From contig NZ_CP049057.1 of NCBI RefSeq assembly GCF_011044175.1, positions 511,501-575,500 on the forward strand: a stretch of 64,000 bases of DNA, written 5' to 3'. A model generated the notes under the pieces. That model was not told where the DNA came from. It worked only from the letters and a program-made list of their open reading frames with translations, and ran no database searches. The position numbers and the translations under genes were made by a program. Positions 16,570 through 25,763 of this stretch are shown here, one piece after another; positions within the stretch are counted from its first letter, which is position 1, and the number at the start of each line of letters is the position of its first letter. Source of the DNA: Rasiella rasia (lineage in GTDB: Bacteria > Bacteroidota > Bacteroidia > Flavobacteriales > Flavobacteriaceae).

Positions 16570-17517
16570 TTACGTACTCCCACTACCTGCTGCCAACGAA
16601 GTGTCTCCCGGATCTGATGTTAAACGCAACGGAATATCTTTCTGACCGCCATACAGTTTAATTTCGGTAATATCTCCAGGCATTATAAACTTAGCTTTAA
16701 TAAATGCTTCTTTAACTTCTTTAATGATTTTTCCACGTAATTGTCTAGAAGCCCTTCTGTAATCTACAGTATGAATCCAAAAAAACACTTTTAGATTTAC
16801 CGTACTTGCCGCAAGTTCATTTTCAATCACAAAATTTTCGTGTACATCGTCATGTACAATTTCGGTGTTGGCATTTAGAATATCCATGATGATTTGTTTA
16901 CCACGGTCAATATCATCTTCGTAACCAATACCCACTACAAAGTCGACTCTAAAAAATCCGTCGGCGGTATAGTTTTCTACAGGTTTGGTAAGCACGTCAC
17001 TGTTTGGAATATAAATATCTCGTCCGTCTGTAGTTTTTACATGTGTATACCGAAAGTTTAATGCTTTCACCTTTCCGAAGTGAGAATCTACCATAATAGT
17101 GTCATCTACTCCAAAAGGTCTATTAAAAGCAAGTATAATTCCTGCTAAAAAGTTCTTTCCAATGTCCTGAAAGGCAAATCCTAAAACTATTGCGGCACCA
17201 CCAGCAGCAGTTAAAATACCAGCAGCAACGGCGCGAAGCCCTGCTACATCTAGCGCAATCATAATGGCAATTAGAATGAGAATTATCTTTACTGCCTGAG
17301 TTAAAAAGCGAGCCATTAACGGATCTTGCGCCTTTTTCATGATTCTCTTTCTAAAGAAATTTGTTATTAATTGCGCTATCAATATGCCAGCAACAATTAC
17401 AAAAATACCCATAGCAATTCTAGGTAAAAGGCTTAGCATTTTGTCGTAATAACCTTCTGCAGCAGTAAGTATAGTTTCTGTAGCAGATTTTTGAAGTAAC
17501 GTAGTATAGATTGTCAT
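16570..17517 (-). CDS. MscS-family mechanosensitive ion channel (2)
   Basis: 315 residues. Three hydrophobic segments (about 30-55, 75-95, 98-122). TM3 contains AAGILTAAGGAAIVLGFAFQ followed by DIGKNFLAGI, the MscS pore signature. The cytosolic beta domain (FNRPFGVDDTIMV, KALNFRYTHVKT, IYIPNSDVL) and C-terminal domain follow. It is similar in length to the gene at 12603 but differs in sequence. It ends in a glycine/serine-rich tail. Single gene on the minus strand. Confidence 0.92.
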   Translation of the reverse strand: MTIYTTLLQKSATETILTAAEGYYDKMLSLLPRIAMGIFVIVAGILIAQLITNFFRKRIMKKAQDPLMARFLTQAVKIILILIAIMIALDVAGLRAVAAGILTAAGGAAIVLGFAFQDIGKNFLAGIILAFNRPFGVDDTIMVDSHFGKVKALNFRYTHVKTTDGRDIYIPNSDVLTKPVENYTADGFFRVDFVVGIGYEDDIDRGKQIIMDILNANTEIVHDDVHENFVIENELAASTVNLKVFFWIHTVDYRRASRQLRGKIIKEVKEAFIKAKFIMPGDITEIKLYGGQKDIPLRLTSDPGDTSLAAGSGST

Positions 17518-17602
17518 AGTATTAAAGATACAACAACCCTAATTCTTACCATAATCTCTTAATAAAACTTTTTGAAAATGCATGTATGGTTTTTAGTTAC
17601 TT

Positions 17603-17610
17603 TATCTTTG
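17603..17610 (+). promoter_or_regulatory. -7 box TATCTTTG before the DUF3817/MscS operon
   Basis: A perfect TAnnTTTG 18 bases before the ATG at 17628, which rules out the longer frame that opens at 17586. Confidence 0.65.
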
Positions 17611-17627
17611 CAAAAAAAATAAAACTA

Positions 17628-17906
17628 ATGGATACGTCTGTTAAAACATTCAAGATTGTTAGTACACTAGAGGCAATCTCATTTTTAATATTATTAGGCA
17701 TTGCGGTACCTCTTAAACACTTCTGGCAGATGCCTGAAATGGTGAGCGTAGTGGGTATGATTCACGGTATTTTATTTATTGCTTATATTATTATGGCTTA
17801 TATTATGAAAGAGAAACTAAATTGGTCATGGGGTACACTTGCTATCGTTATGATTTGTTCTGTACTTCCATTTGGTCCCTTTTACGCAGAAAGAAAATAT
17901 CTTTAG
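17628..17906 (+). CDS. DUF3817 family integral membrane protein
   Basis: 92 residues with about three transmembrane helices. The pattern FKIVSTLEAISFLILLGIAV, MVHG-like GMIHGILFIAYIIMAY and a C-terminal VLPFGPFYAERK matches DUF3817 (YdzA-like). The start at 17628 is set by the -7 box just upstream. The stop codon is immediately followed by the ATG of the MscS-like gene (TAGATG), so the two are co-transcribed and probably translationally linked. Function unknown. Confidence 0.88.
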   Translation: MDTSVKTFKIVSTLEAISFLILLGIAVPLKHFWQMPEMVSVVGMIHGILFIAYIIMAYIMKEKLNWSWGTLAIVMICSVLPFGPFYAERKYL

Positions 17907-19184
17907 ATGGAACGAGAAACGTTAGATTTATATGCTTGTTGGCTACGTGAATACCTAATAGATTTAGGTATGGGCGATACTTGGGCAGAAATACTTAACG
18001 TTGCTGTAAATACAATCATTATTGCAGCCGTGGCCACTTTTCTAGATATCGTTTTTAGAAAAGTGATCGTACAACTTTTTAAAGCCTTTAGCGATAAAAC
18101 TACCTCTACCTTTGATGACTTTTTAGTTAAGAGTAATTTTCCTCGATTTATTGCTCATTTTATTCCGCTTACCTTAGTCTGGTATATAACCCCTTCACTT
18201 TTTCAAGATTTTCCTGTGCTTGAGAGTGGTATGTATAAACTTGCTCAATTATATCTTGTATTGCTTTGCATATTGGTATTTAGAAGTTTGTTGCGAACCT
18301 CTAACAACTACTTACGAAATAGCAAAGAGAAATACAGCGACAAGCCGTTAGAGAGTTACGTTCAGGTGCTCATGATATTTGCTTGGAGTGCGGGTGTTTT
18401 TTTGGTGGTTAATATTCTAACAGATTTCAGCCTAAAGAGCCTTACAACTCTTGGAGCGTTTTCTGCTGTATTGCTTTTAATTTTTAAGGATACCATTTTA
18501 GGATTTGTGGCAAGTATTCAAGTTTCAGTAAACGATATCGTTCGTATTGGAGATTGGATCACCTTTAGTAAGTTTGGAGCAGATGGATATGTAACTGAAA
18601 TCAACCTTGCGACGGTAAGAGTTCAGAATTTTGACAATACGTTTACCACGATACCAACGTATAGCTTGATTGCAGATTCGTTTCAGAATTGGAGAGGTAT
18701 GCAAGAATCTGAAGGAAGACGAATTAAACGCTCCCTCTATATTAAACAAAACTCAATTAAATTCCTTTCTGCTGAAGATATTGCTAGTCTCAAGAAAATT
18801 CAGCTTATTGCACCCTATATTGAACATCGCGAAAAAGAAGTAACTAGATATAATGCTACCACAGAAGCCGACAAATCAATTCTTATAAACGGGAGAAACC
18901 AAACTAACCTAGGCGTTTTCAGAAAATATGCAGATGCTTTTTTACATGAAAATCCGGCGATTAACAAAGACCTCTTTTTAATGGTCCGTCATTTAGCACC
19001 TACGGAAAAGGGAATCCCTCTAGAAATTTTCTGCTTTTGTTACGACAAACGTTGGGAAAACTATGAACATATTCAGGCAGATATTTTTGACCACCTGATT
19101 GCAGCAATTCCGTATTTCGGACTTGAACTATTTGAATCTCCTACAGGTACCGATGTTGCTAAAATTTCTCTGCCAAAAGATTAA
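17907..19184 (+). CDS. MscS-family channel of the YbdG/MscM type (3)
   Basis: 425 residues, longer than the other two MscS proteins here and with the YbdG layout: five N-terminal transmembrane helices (within about 25-205), pore-lining segment LGAFSAVLLLIFKDTILGF, beta domain (VNDIVRIGDWITF, YVTEINLATVRVQ, TTIPTYSLI) and the extended cytosolic part containing NWRGMQESEGRRIKRS and, near the C-terminus, EIFCFCYDKRWENYEHIQAD. E. coli YbdG is a miniconductance channel. It follows the DUF3817 gene with zero intergenic bases. Confidence 0.92.
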   Translation: MERETLDLYACWLREYLIDLGMGDTWAEILNVAVNTIIIAAVATFLDIVFRKVIVQLFKAFSDKTTSTFDDFLVKSNFPRFIAHFIPLTLVWYITPSLFQDFPVLESGMYKLAQLYLVLLCILVFRSLLRTSNNYLRNSKEKYSDKPLESYVQVLMIFAWSAGVFLVVNILTDFSLKSLTTLGAFSAVLLLIFKDTILGFVASIQVSVNDIVRIGDWITFSKFGADGYVTEINLATVRVQNFDNTFTTIPTYSLIADSFQNWRGMQESEGRRIKRSLYIKQNSIKFLSAEDIASLKKIQLIAPYIEHREKEVTRYNATTEADKSILINGRNQTNLGVFRKYADAFLHENPAINKDLFLMVRHLAPTEKGIPLEIFCFCYDKRWENYEHIQADIFDHLIAAIPYFGLELFESPTGTDVAKISLPKD

Positions 19185-19191
19185 TGCATTT

Positions 19192-20079
19192 TTAGAAGCG
19201 TGTTTTAGGGTTATCTAACTGCGGAATATGTAAATCTGTTCCAAAACGTTTATTTGCTTCTTCAATAAAATGGGCAGATAATAATGGTGACGCCTTTTCT
19301 AGATTTTGATGCACAAAAAAGTAAATATTTTGTAATCCCTGCTCCACCCAAATGGCGAGTCTATCAATCCAATCGTCTAAGCGCGTATAATCACTTTCAT
19401 GGTTAGCGCCATTATACCTAATAAATGCAGATGAACTAGTCATTCGCATATGAAGCAGGTCTCTTCTTCCCGCGCTGTCTACAATAATGTTAGAGACATT
19501 ATAGGTTTCTAAAATGTCATACAACTCATTAGCTACAACTTCATCGTTAAACCAATCTGTATGACGAAATTCTATGGCGATACGCATATCTTTTGGTATG
19601 GCTTCAAAAAACGTAGGTAGTCTATCAATATCCTTAGGTGAAAAGTTACTGTGTAGCTGTACAAAGGGCATTTCAAGTTTTTCCTTTAAGTTTGAAGCGT
19701 TGAGTAAATATTCATTGAAATAATTTTCAAAATCATTTAAACGTTTCCAATGGGTAACACCTTGAAACACCTTTGGAAAAAACCTAAAATCGGCTGGTGT
19801 TTTATCGTACCAACCCGCGAAAGTTTCCGCAGGGAAAATTCTATAAAACGTAGCATTTAATTCAATACTATTAAACTGAGTAGCATAGTACTGTAGTTCA
19901 TCCTTAGTGCCCCGAGGGTAAAAGCCTTTTAAATCGGTTCGGTTCCATTTGGCACATCCTACATAAAGTGTTGGTTTGGAGATTGGTTGAAACCGAGATA
20001 ACAACTTTTTGGTATCTGGGTGATCTGGAGGCAATGTAAAATCTATCGCTGCAGGGTTATCTACTTTTCCAAATTTCAT
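19192..20079 (-). CDS. DUF72 (YecE-like) family protein
   Basis: 295 residues. Conserved DUF72 segments: LYVGCAKWNRTDLKGFYP at the first beta strand, NSIELNATFYRI, FRFFPKVFQGVTH, LHSNFSPK, RIAIEFRHTDWF and YFFVHQNLEKASPL. The fold is a TIM barrel; its activity is not established in the family. Cytoplasmic. It stands alone on the minus strand. Its promoter region (20085-20118) carries an unusually large perfect inverted repeat, so the gene may be controlled by a specific repressor. Confidence 0.92.
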   Translation of the reverse strand: MKFGKVDNPAAIDFTLPPDHPDTKKLLSRFQPISKPTLYVGCAKWNRTDLKGFYPRGTKDELQYYATQFNSIELNATFYRIFPAETFAGWYDKTPADFRFFPKVFQGVTHWKRLNDFENYFNEYLLNASNLKEKLEMPFVQLHSNFSPKDIDRLPTFFEAIPKDMRIAIEFRHTDWFNDEVVANELYDILETYNVSNIIVDSAGRRDLLHMRMTSSSAFIRYNGANHESDYTRLDDWIDRLAIWVEQGLQNIYFFVHQNLEKASPLLSAHFIEEANKRFGTDLHIPQLDNPKTRF

Positions 20080-20084
20080 AGTTG

Positions 20085-20118
20085 TAACATTTCAGTAAAG
20101 GTAAATTCTGAAATGTTA
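20085..20118. promoter_or_regulatory. 11-bp inverted repeat flanking the DUF72 -7 box
   Basis: TAACATTTCAG (20085-20095) and CTGAAATGTTA (20108-20118) are perfect inverted copies separated by 12 bases. The 12-base spacer contains the near-match -7 box TACCTTTA on the minus strand (20103-20096), and the predicted start falls in the left arm. Operator, or hairpin of the 5' UTR. Confidence 0.6.
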
Positions 20119-20171
20119 AAATCAGTAAAAAATATTAAACACTTTGTAACAAATTATTATCTGTTGAGTCT

Positions 20172-20179
20172 TACCTTTA
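20172..20179 (+). promoter_or_regulatory. -7 box TACCTTTA before the LolA-like gene
   Basis: A 7/8 match to TAnnTTTG, 24 bases before the ATG at 20204. The same TACCTTTA form is seen before the DUF72, corA and 7TM-HD genes. Confidence 0.45.
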
Positions 20180-20203
20180 CACTAAACCTTAATAACACGA
20201 GAA

Positions 20204-20950
20204 ATGAAAACTTTTAAAACACTATTCATCGCTTTATTTGTAGTTGCAATGGCACCTGTTGCTCAGGCACAAACTGCTGATGAAATTATCACTGCTTACT
20301 TTGAAAATACCGGTGGAATGGATGCCTGGGGAGAACTTAATGGAGTTCTTATTAAAGGATCTGTAAATGCTCAAGGAATGGACATTCCAGTAGACATTTA
20401 CCAAATGAAAGATGGAAAGCAGCTGGTAAAAATAAATCTTCAGGGTCAGGACATGGTTCAAATGGCGTTTGATGGTGAAACTATGTGGACTACCAATTTT
20501 ATGACAATGTCTCCAGAAAAAAGTGATGCAGAAGCTACTGAAAACATGAAAAAGCAGTCTGGCGATTTTCCAAATCCGTTCTACAACTACGCAGATCGTG
20601 GGTATACTGTAGAGCTTATGGGTAACGAGACTAAAGAAGGGACTGAAACCTATAAAATTAAATTGACACAAACTCCAGTGATGGTAGACGGTAAAGAAGA
20701 AGCAAATGTTTCTTACCACTACTTTGATACAGAAAACATGGTGATTATCTCTAGTGAGTCTGAAATAAAATCTGGACCTATGAAAGGCCAAATGAGTTCT
20801 AACACTATGAGTGACTACCAAGAAGTTGACGGTCTTTACTTTCCGTTCGACATGGGTATGGCAGGACAAAGTCTTATTGTAAACGAAATTGTTCTAAATC
20901 CAGAAATAGACATGTCATTGTTTGCTTTCCCAGAGACAGAAAAAAAATAA
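20204..20950 (+). CDS. LolA/LolB-like outer-membrane lipoprotein-sorting protein
   Basis: 248 residues. A signal peptide (about 1-22, ending VAQAQ) is followed by a beta-rich open-barrel pattern of LolA-like proteins: ADEIITAYFENTGGMDAW, VDIYQMKDGKQLVKI, MVQMAFDGETMWTTN, YFDTENMVIISSESE and DGLYFPFDM. Bacteroidetes encode many such periplasmic proteins; whether this one carries lipoproteins is inferred. It has its own promoter and a strong terminator, which separates it from the propeller gene that follows. Confidence 0.8.
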   Translation: MKTFKTLFIALFVVAMAPVAQAQTADEIITAYFENTGGMDAWGELNGVLIKGSVNAQGMDIPVDIYQMKDGKQLVKINLQGQDMVQMAFDGETMWTTNFMTMSPEKSDAEATENMKKQSGDFPNPFYNYADRGYTVELMGNETKEGTETYKIKLTQTPVMVDGKEEANVSYHYFDTENMVIISSESEIKSGPMKGQMSSNTMSDYQEVDGLYFPFDMGMAGQSLIVNEIVLNPEIDMSLFAFPETEKK

Positions 20951-20965
20951 ACATATCTGAACATT

Positions 20966-20996
20966 AAAAAATCCCTGCTAGTCGGGGATTTTTTTT
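20966..20996 (+). terminator. Intrinsic terminator
   Basis: AATCCCTG / CGGGGATT stem (one G-U) with a 5-base loop, flanked by A and T runs. Confidence 0.9.
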
Positions 20997-21079
20997 ACTC
21001 AGAAACATCAGAATCCTCATAAAATAGCTGTTTCTGAACGCTTAAACCATTATTTAGCTAACACCAAAATAAATTCATC

Positions 21080-24000
21080 ATGAAAAAACTACTAATCGCA
21101 ATTTTTGCATTGGCCTTGTTTCCTGCTACGTATCAGGCGCAAGAAATTACCTTAAAAGGAAAAGAACTTTTTGGCGACCTTAGAGCTCGACATATTGGTC
21201 CCGCACTAATGAGTGGTCGTATTAACGATCTCACAGTACATCCAACGAACTCCCGTATTATGTACGCCGGTAGCGCTGGTGGAGGTGTTTGGAAAAGTAA
21301 TGATGGTGGTGCTACCTTCTCCCCTATTTTTGACGACCATGTGCAATCTATTGGGGTGGTAACCTTAGATCCTAAAGATCCAGATAATATTGTCTGGGTA
21401 GGAACGGGAGAAACCTGGCCTCGTAACTCGGTATCTGTTGGTAACGGATTGTTTCGTTCTACAGATGGCGGCGGAACTTGGAAAGAAATTCCTGGTTTTG
21501 AAAATAGTGAACGCATTGCTTCTGTAGTAATTAACCCAAACAACACAAACGAAATTTATGTTGGAGTATTAGGAGCATTGTGGAGTGACAGCGAAGATCG
21601 CGGAGTGTACAAATCTACAGACGGCGGTAAAAGCTGGAACAAAATTTTATACATCGGGCCTTCTACGGGTGCTGGTGACGTTATTATGGACCCGAAGAAT
21701 CCAAATATTCTTTACGCTTCAATGTGGCAATTTAGAAGAACTGGTTGGGGCTTTAATTCTGGTGGATTGAACAGCGGGTTACACAAATCTACAGACGGTG
21801 GTAAAACTTGGAATAAAATCCATAATGGTTTTCCTGCTGGGAAACTAGGAAGAATTGCTGTTGCCGTTGCTCCAAGCGATGGAAATAGATTATATGCTGT
21901 GCTTGAAACTGAGGACAAAGAGAAAAATGGATTGTGGGTTTCTAAAAATGCTGGACAGTCTTGGGAGCACCTAAATAATGATTTCGGACTTACAGTTCGT
22001 CCTTTTTACTTTTCTCGAATTACCATAGACCCAAGAAATCCAGATATTGTGGTAAAAGGAGGCTTAAGTGGTTCTATAAGCCGAGACGGTGGTAAGACCT
22101 TTAAGAACTTAGGAAACATGCATAGCGATATTCATGATGTTGTATTTCATATAAACGATAGCGATATTATGTACGCAGGTACAGATGGTGGTGTGTACCG
22201 CTCTTGGAATGCAGGTACTACTTTCGAAATTGTTGAAAATCTACCGCTGTCACAATTTTACCATATTAGCACAGACAACGAAACGCCTTATAATGTGTAT
22301 GGTGGATTACAAGATAACGGTAGCTGGTGGGCTCCTAACTCCTCTCCAGGTGGCGTTAATGCGCGCGACTGGAATAGTGTTGGTGCTGGTGACGGATTTA
22401 GAGTGCTGAAACATCCTACAAAAAATATTATTTATTCTGAAATGCAAGGTGCCGAGAATGTTTGGCGCTACGATGTAGATAAGAACAGAACCAAGACTAT
22501 TCAACCTTTGCCTAGAAAAGGTGATGTTGAATTAAGATTTAACTGGAATGCTCCTATGGCTGTAAGTGCTCATGTACCAGACCGTTTTTATATGGGAAGC
22601 CAGTTTGTTCACAAATCTGATGATATGGGTGATAGCTGGACGATTATCTCTCCAGATTTAACAACCAATGATCCTACAAAGCAAGACCAATCTAAATCTG
22701 GTGGCCTTTCTGTAGACAATAGTGGTGCAGAAAATCACACAACTATTTTTACAATCGCAGAGTCTCCTTTAGACCAGAATATTCTATGGGTAGGAACAGA
22801 CGACGGAAATGTTCAGGTTACTAAAGACGGTGGTAAAAACTGGACGAATGTTACTGCTAACCTTGTGGGCATACCTAGCAATACTTGGGTATACCATATA
22901 GAAGCCAGTGTTCATGGAAAAGGTACTGCCTACGCCGTGTTTGAAGGTCATACAAGTGGAGACATGAAGCCTTATGCGCTTAAAACAACAGACTACGGAC
23001 AAACTTGGAAGAATATTATTTCTGACGATATAGATAAAGATGCCTTTGTTAGAAATATTCAAGAAGATTACGAAAATGAAGACCTATTATTTCTAGGAAC
23101 TGAATTTGGATTATACGTTAGTGTAGATGGTGGTACAAACTGGTCTCATTTTACAAATAACATGCCTCCTGTAGCCGTGCATTACATCGATATGCAAAAA
23201 GCAACCAATGATATTGTAATGGGTACGCATGGTCGTGGTGTTATTATTCTAGACGACATTAGCCCGCTACGCGAAGTAAATCAATCAATGCTTGCAAAAG
23301 ACGTTCACTTCTTTAAAAGTGAGCCTGTAACTATGGTTGAGCAAGGTGGCTTTTCTGGTGGTTTTGGAGCTGAAACTCAATTCGTAGGAGCCAATAAATC
23401 TACGTCTGCTAGAATAATCTACTACTTAAAGAAACGCCATACCTTTGGAAAAATGACGATGGAAATTCAGGATATGGAAGGTAATACGCTCACAACATTA
23501 AGCCCAGGAAAATCTAAAGGAATTAACGTGGTGAATTGGAGTTTCAATACAACCAATCCGAAAATGGCACAGGCTAAAACCTTGTCTTTTGGCGGATTTA
23601 CATCACCTAGAGTTTCCGCAGGGAAATACAAGGTAGTACTTAAAAAAGGTAAAGACACCTACGAGCACATTATTGAAACAAAGTATGATGACACTGCTAT
23701 AACAACGCTAGAAGAGCGTAAAAAGCAGGAAAACATTACAAAGGAAATGTTTAACATGGTTGAAGACCTTGCCTATACAGTTTATGAAATTGGAGAAATG
23801 CAAAGCAAGGCGCAAGAGGTCATAAAAAACAATCCGAAGGGTAAAAAAGCTGCGCAGCAGTTGTACGATGCCTTAGAAGATCTTCGTACCGATTTAGTTA
23901 TTACTACAGGAGATAACTATGTAGCTTCTGCAGAGCCTGAATTACGCGAGCGCATGGGTGACTTGTATGCTAATGTAGCGGGTAGTTACGACAGAGTTTC

Positions 24001-24169
24001 TGGAGCGCAACTACAAAACTATGAGCTTATAAAGGAAGAGTACGCAAACGAGAAGACTCGCTTTGCAGGAATTAAAGATAAAGAAGGTAAGAAGTTCATG
24101 AAGTTCTTAGAAAAGAATGACATGAATATAACCGTAAAGAGCAAAGAAGAATTCTTGTCAGATAAATAG
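21080..24169 (+). CDS. Sortilin/VPS10-like beta-propeller protein (annotated as glycosyl hydrolase)
   Basis: 1029 residues. Signal peptide (about 1-20), then two beta-propellers with many Asp boxes: KSNDGGATF, RSTDGGGTW, KSTDGGKSW, KSTDGGKTW, VSKNAGQSW, SRDGGKTF, KDGGKNW and SVDGGTNW. GRGVIILDD closes the propeller near residue 730, followed by a beta-rich domain and a helical C-terminal domain (about 870-1029). It has no T9SS sorting domain. The incomplete gene at 1-1265 is its paralogue. Asp boxes show the fold, not catalysis; enzymatic activity is not demonstrated for this group. Monocistronic. Confidence 0.9.
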   Translation: MKKLLIAIFALALFPATYQAQEITLKGKELFGDLRARHIGPALMSGRINDLTVHPTNSRIMYAGSAGGGVWKSNDGGATFSPIFDDHVQSIGVVTLDPKDPDNIVWVGTGETWPRNSVSVGNGLFRSTDGGGTWKEIPGFENSERIASVVINPNNTNEIYVGVLGALWSDSEDRGVYKSTDGGKSWNKILYIGPSTGAGDVIMDPKNPNILYASMWQFRRTGWGFNSGGLNSGLHKSTDGGKTWNKIHNGFPAGKLGRIAVAVAPSDGNRLYAVLETEDKEKNGLWVSKNAGQSWEHLNNDFGLTVRPFYFSRITIDPRNPDIVVKGGLSGSISRDGGKTFKNLGNMHSDIHDVVFHINDSDIMYAGTDGGVYRSWNAGTTFEIVENLPLSQFYHISTDNETPYNVYGGLQDNGSWWAPNSSPGGVNARDWNSVGAGDGFRVLKHPTKNIIYSEMQGAENVWRYDVDKNRTKTIQPLPRKGDVELRFNWNAPMAVSAHVPDRFYMGSQFVHKSDDMGDSWTIISPDLTTNDPTKQDQSKSGGLSVDNSGAENHTTIFTIAESPLDQNILWVGTDDGNVQVTKDGGKNWTNVTANLVGIPSNTWVYHIEASVHGKGTAYAVFEGHTSGDMKPYALKTTDYGQTWKNIISDDIDKDAFVRNIQEDYENEDLLFLGTEFGLYVSVDGGTNWSHFTNNMPPVAVHYIDMQKATNDIVMGTHGRGVIILDDISPLREVNQSMLAKDVHFFKSEPVTMVEQGGFSGGFGAETQFVGANKSTSARIIYYLKKRHTFGKMTMEIQDMEGNTLTTLSPGKSKGINVVNWSFNTTNPKMAQAKTLSFGGFTSPRVSAGKYKVVLKKGKDTYEHIIETKYDDTAITTLEERKKQENITKEMFNMVEDLAYTVYEIGEMQSKAQEVIKNNPKGKKAAQQLYDALEDLRTDLVITTGDNYVASAEPELRERMGDLYANVAGSYDRVSGAQLQNYELIKEEYANEKTRFAGIKDKEGKKFMKFLEKNDMNITVKSKEEFLSDK

Positions 24170-24192
24170 ATACTATATAATTCTGAATAATA

Positions 24193-24222
24193 AACCTCTC
24201 AAGTCTTGCATCTTGAGAGGTT
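24193..24222 (+). terminator. Intrinsic terminator
   Basis: A perfect 11-bp stem AACCTCTCAAG / CTTGAGAGGTT with an 8-base loop and T9 tail. Confidence 0.92.
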
Positions 24223-24250
24223 TTTTTTTATAAACAAATTGTGTGTGTTC

Positions 24251-25609
24251 CTATTTTATGTAAACGGTTTTTCTATTCATAAACTCTTGTATACCATGTT
24301 TACTTAATTCTCTACCGTACCCACTCGCCTTTATACCTCCAAATGGCAACCTAGGGTCGCTTTTAACGAGCTCATTTACAAACACTGCGCCTTCATCGAA
24401 TTTGTAAACTAATTTTTCGATAGCCGAAATATCCTGACTAAAAACAGAGACCCCTAACCCAAACTTAGAGTTATTAGAAAGGGCAATTGCCTCATCTACG
24501 GTTTTAAAAGTTGTAATTGACAACGCAGGACCAAAAGTTTCTTCTTTAAAAACAGTCATTTCTGGTGTAACCTCACTTAAAATAGTAGGCTCTAAATAAG
24601 CACCTTGCCGCTTCCCTCCTAGCAATAACTTGGCGCCTTTGGCAACAGATTGGTTTATTTGTTCTTCTAATTCTTCTGCCAAATCTTCTCTAGCCATGGT
24701 TCCTATATAAGTTGATTCATCTAAAGGGTCTCCACTTTTTAATTCTCGAACCTGTTGCACTAATTTTTCAGTAAACATATCGGCTATACCCTCAGCTACG
24801 AGTAATCGTTTCCCAGCAATACAACTCTGCCCTGTATTCTGATAACGAGCCTGTACGCAGGTTGCCACTGTTGCATCTATGTCACAATCTTCTAAAACAA
24901 CAAGGGCATTATTACCCCCTAACTCTAGAACAGATTTCTTTATATGCTGTCCTGCAGTTGCTGCAACCGCCGCGCCTGCTGGGCCACTACCCGTTAAAGT
25001 GACTGCCTTAACGATGGGGTTTTCAATAATAGCTTCTACGGCATCACTTTTAGCCAATAGGGTTGTAAAACAGTGTTCAGGAAAACCTGCGCGAGTGAAT
25101 ACCTTTTCTATATTCAGGGCGCTTCCAAAAACATTAGAAGCATGCTTAAGAACCCCAATGTTACCTGCCATAAGCGCTGGTGCCGCAAATCGAAATACTT
25201 GCCAAAACGGGTAATTCCATGGCATAACTGCCAGCACTACCCCCAAAGGTTCGTAGCTAGTATAACTTTTTTGAGCATCGGTTTCAATAAGCTCATTGGC
25301 TAGTTGATTTTCGGCTTCATTGGCATAAAACTCACAAACCCAAGCGCATTTTTCTACTTCTGCAAGAGATTGCGTTATTGGCTTCCCAATTTCTTGCGTC
25401 ATCATGCCTGCATATTCCTTCTTGTTCTTTTTTAATTCTGAAGCGGCAGCAAGCATGAGTTTCTTTCGTTCTGAGAAACTAGTTGTACGCCAAGACAAAA
25501 AACGCTCATTGGCACTTTCAAGAATTTCTGAAATTTCTGACTTTGTATGTGTTTTAAATGATGCTATTTCTTCTCCAGAATATGGGTTTACGGAAGTTAC
25601 TGTGCTCAT
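24251..25609 (-). CDS. NAD(P)-dependent succinate-semialdehyde dehydrogenase-like aldehyde dehydrogenase
   Basis: 452 residues. Aldehyde dehydrogenase superfamily: MPWNYPFWQVFRF (about 129-141), the cofactor-binding LTGSGPAGAAVA (about 203-214), catalytic Glu in LELGGNN (about 226-232), catalytic Cys in NTGQSCIAGKR (about 256-266) and the EETFGPALSI segment (about 353-362). The short form (about 450 residues) is typical of the YneI/Sad group of succinate-semialdehyde dehydrogenases; other semialdehydes are possible. Cytoplasmic, single gene; no gabT nearby. Confidence 0.9.
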   Translation of the reverse strand: MSTVTSVNPYSGEEIASFKTHTKSEISEILESANERFLSWRTTSFSERKKLMLAAASELKKNKKEYAGMMTQEIGKPITQSLAEVEKCAWVCEFYANEAENQLANELIETDAQKSYTSYEPLGVVLAVMPWNYPFWQVFRFAAPALMAGNIGVLKHASNVFGSALNIEKVFTRAGFPEHCFTTLLAKSDAVEAIIENPIVKAVTLTGSGPAGAAVAATAGQHIKKSVLELGGNNALVVLEDCDIDATVATCVQARYQNTGQSCIAGKRLLVAEGIADMFTEKLVQQVRELKSGDPLDESTYIGTMAREDLAEELEEQINQSVAKGAKLLLGGKRQGAYLEPTILSEVTPEMTVFKEETFGPALSITTFKTVDEAIALSNNSKFGLGVSVFSQDISAIEKLVYKFDEGAVFVNELVKSDPRLPFGGIKASGYGRELSKHGIQEFMNRKTVYIK

Positions 25610-25763
25610 CTGTTTTTCTTTTAAAAATACGCAAGGGCTTATAAATAGTAGCGCTCCTTAAGACTACTTTAACGCAAATACTGTTGAAAAGGCGTTTATA
25701 ACTTCAGGGTGAGAAGCGCTTTTTTACCTGCATTTCTAGTACATTTAATAAAACCCAGTAACT

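Noticed and set aside
20234-20869. Long minus-strand frame opposite the LolA-like gene
   Set aside because: A shadow of the plus-strand gene, which has a signal peptide, promoter and terminator; the antisense translation is Cys/His/Phe-rich without domain features.
19817-23630. The 15-mer GTTTCCGCAGGGAAA seen twice (near 19817 and 23615)
   Set aside because: Only two copies, both inside coding sequence with different reading frames; probably coincidence.
24251-25609. Aldehyde dehydrogenase as part of a GABA shunt operon
   Set aside because: No gabT or decarboxylase gene is adjacent.
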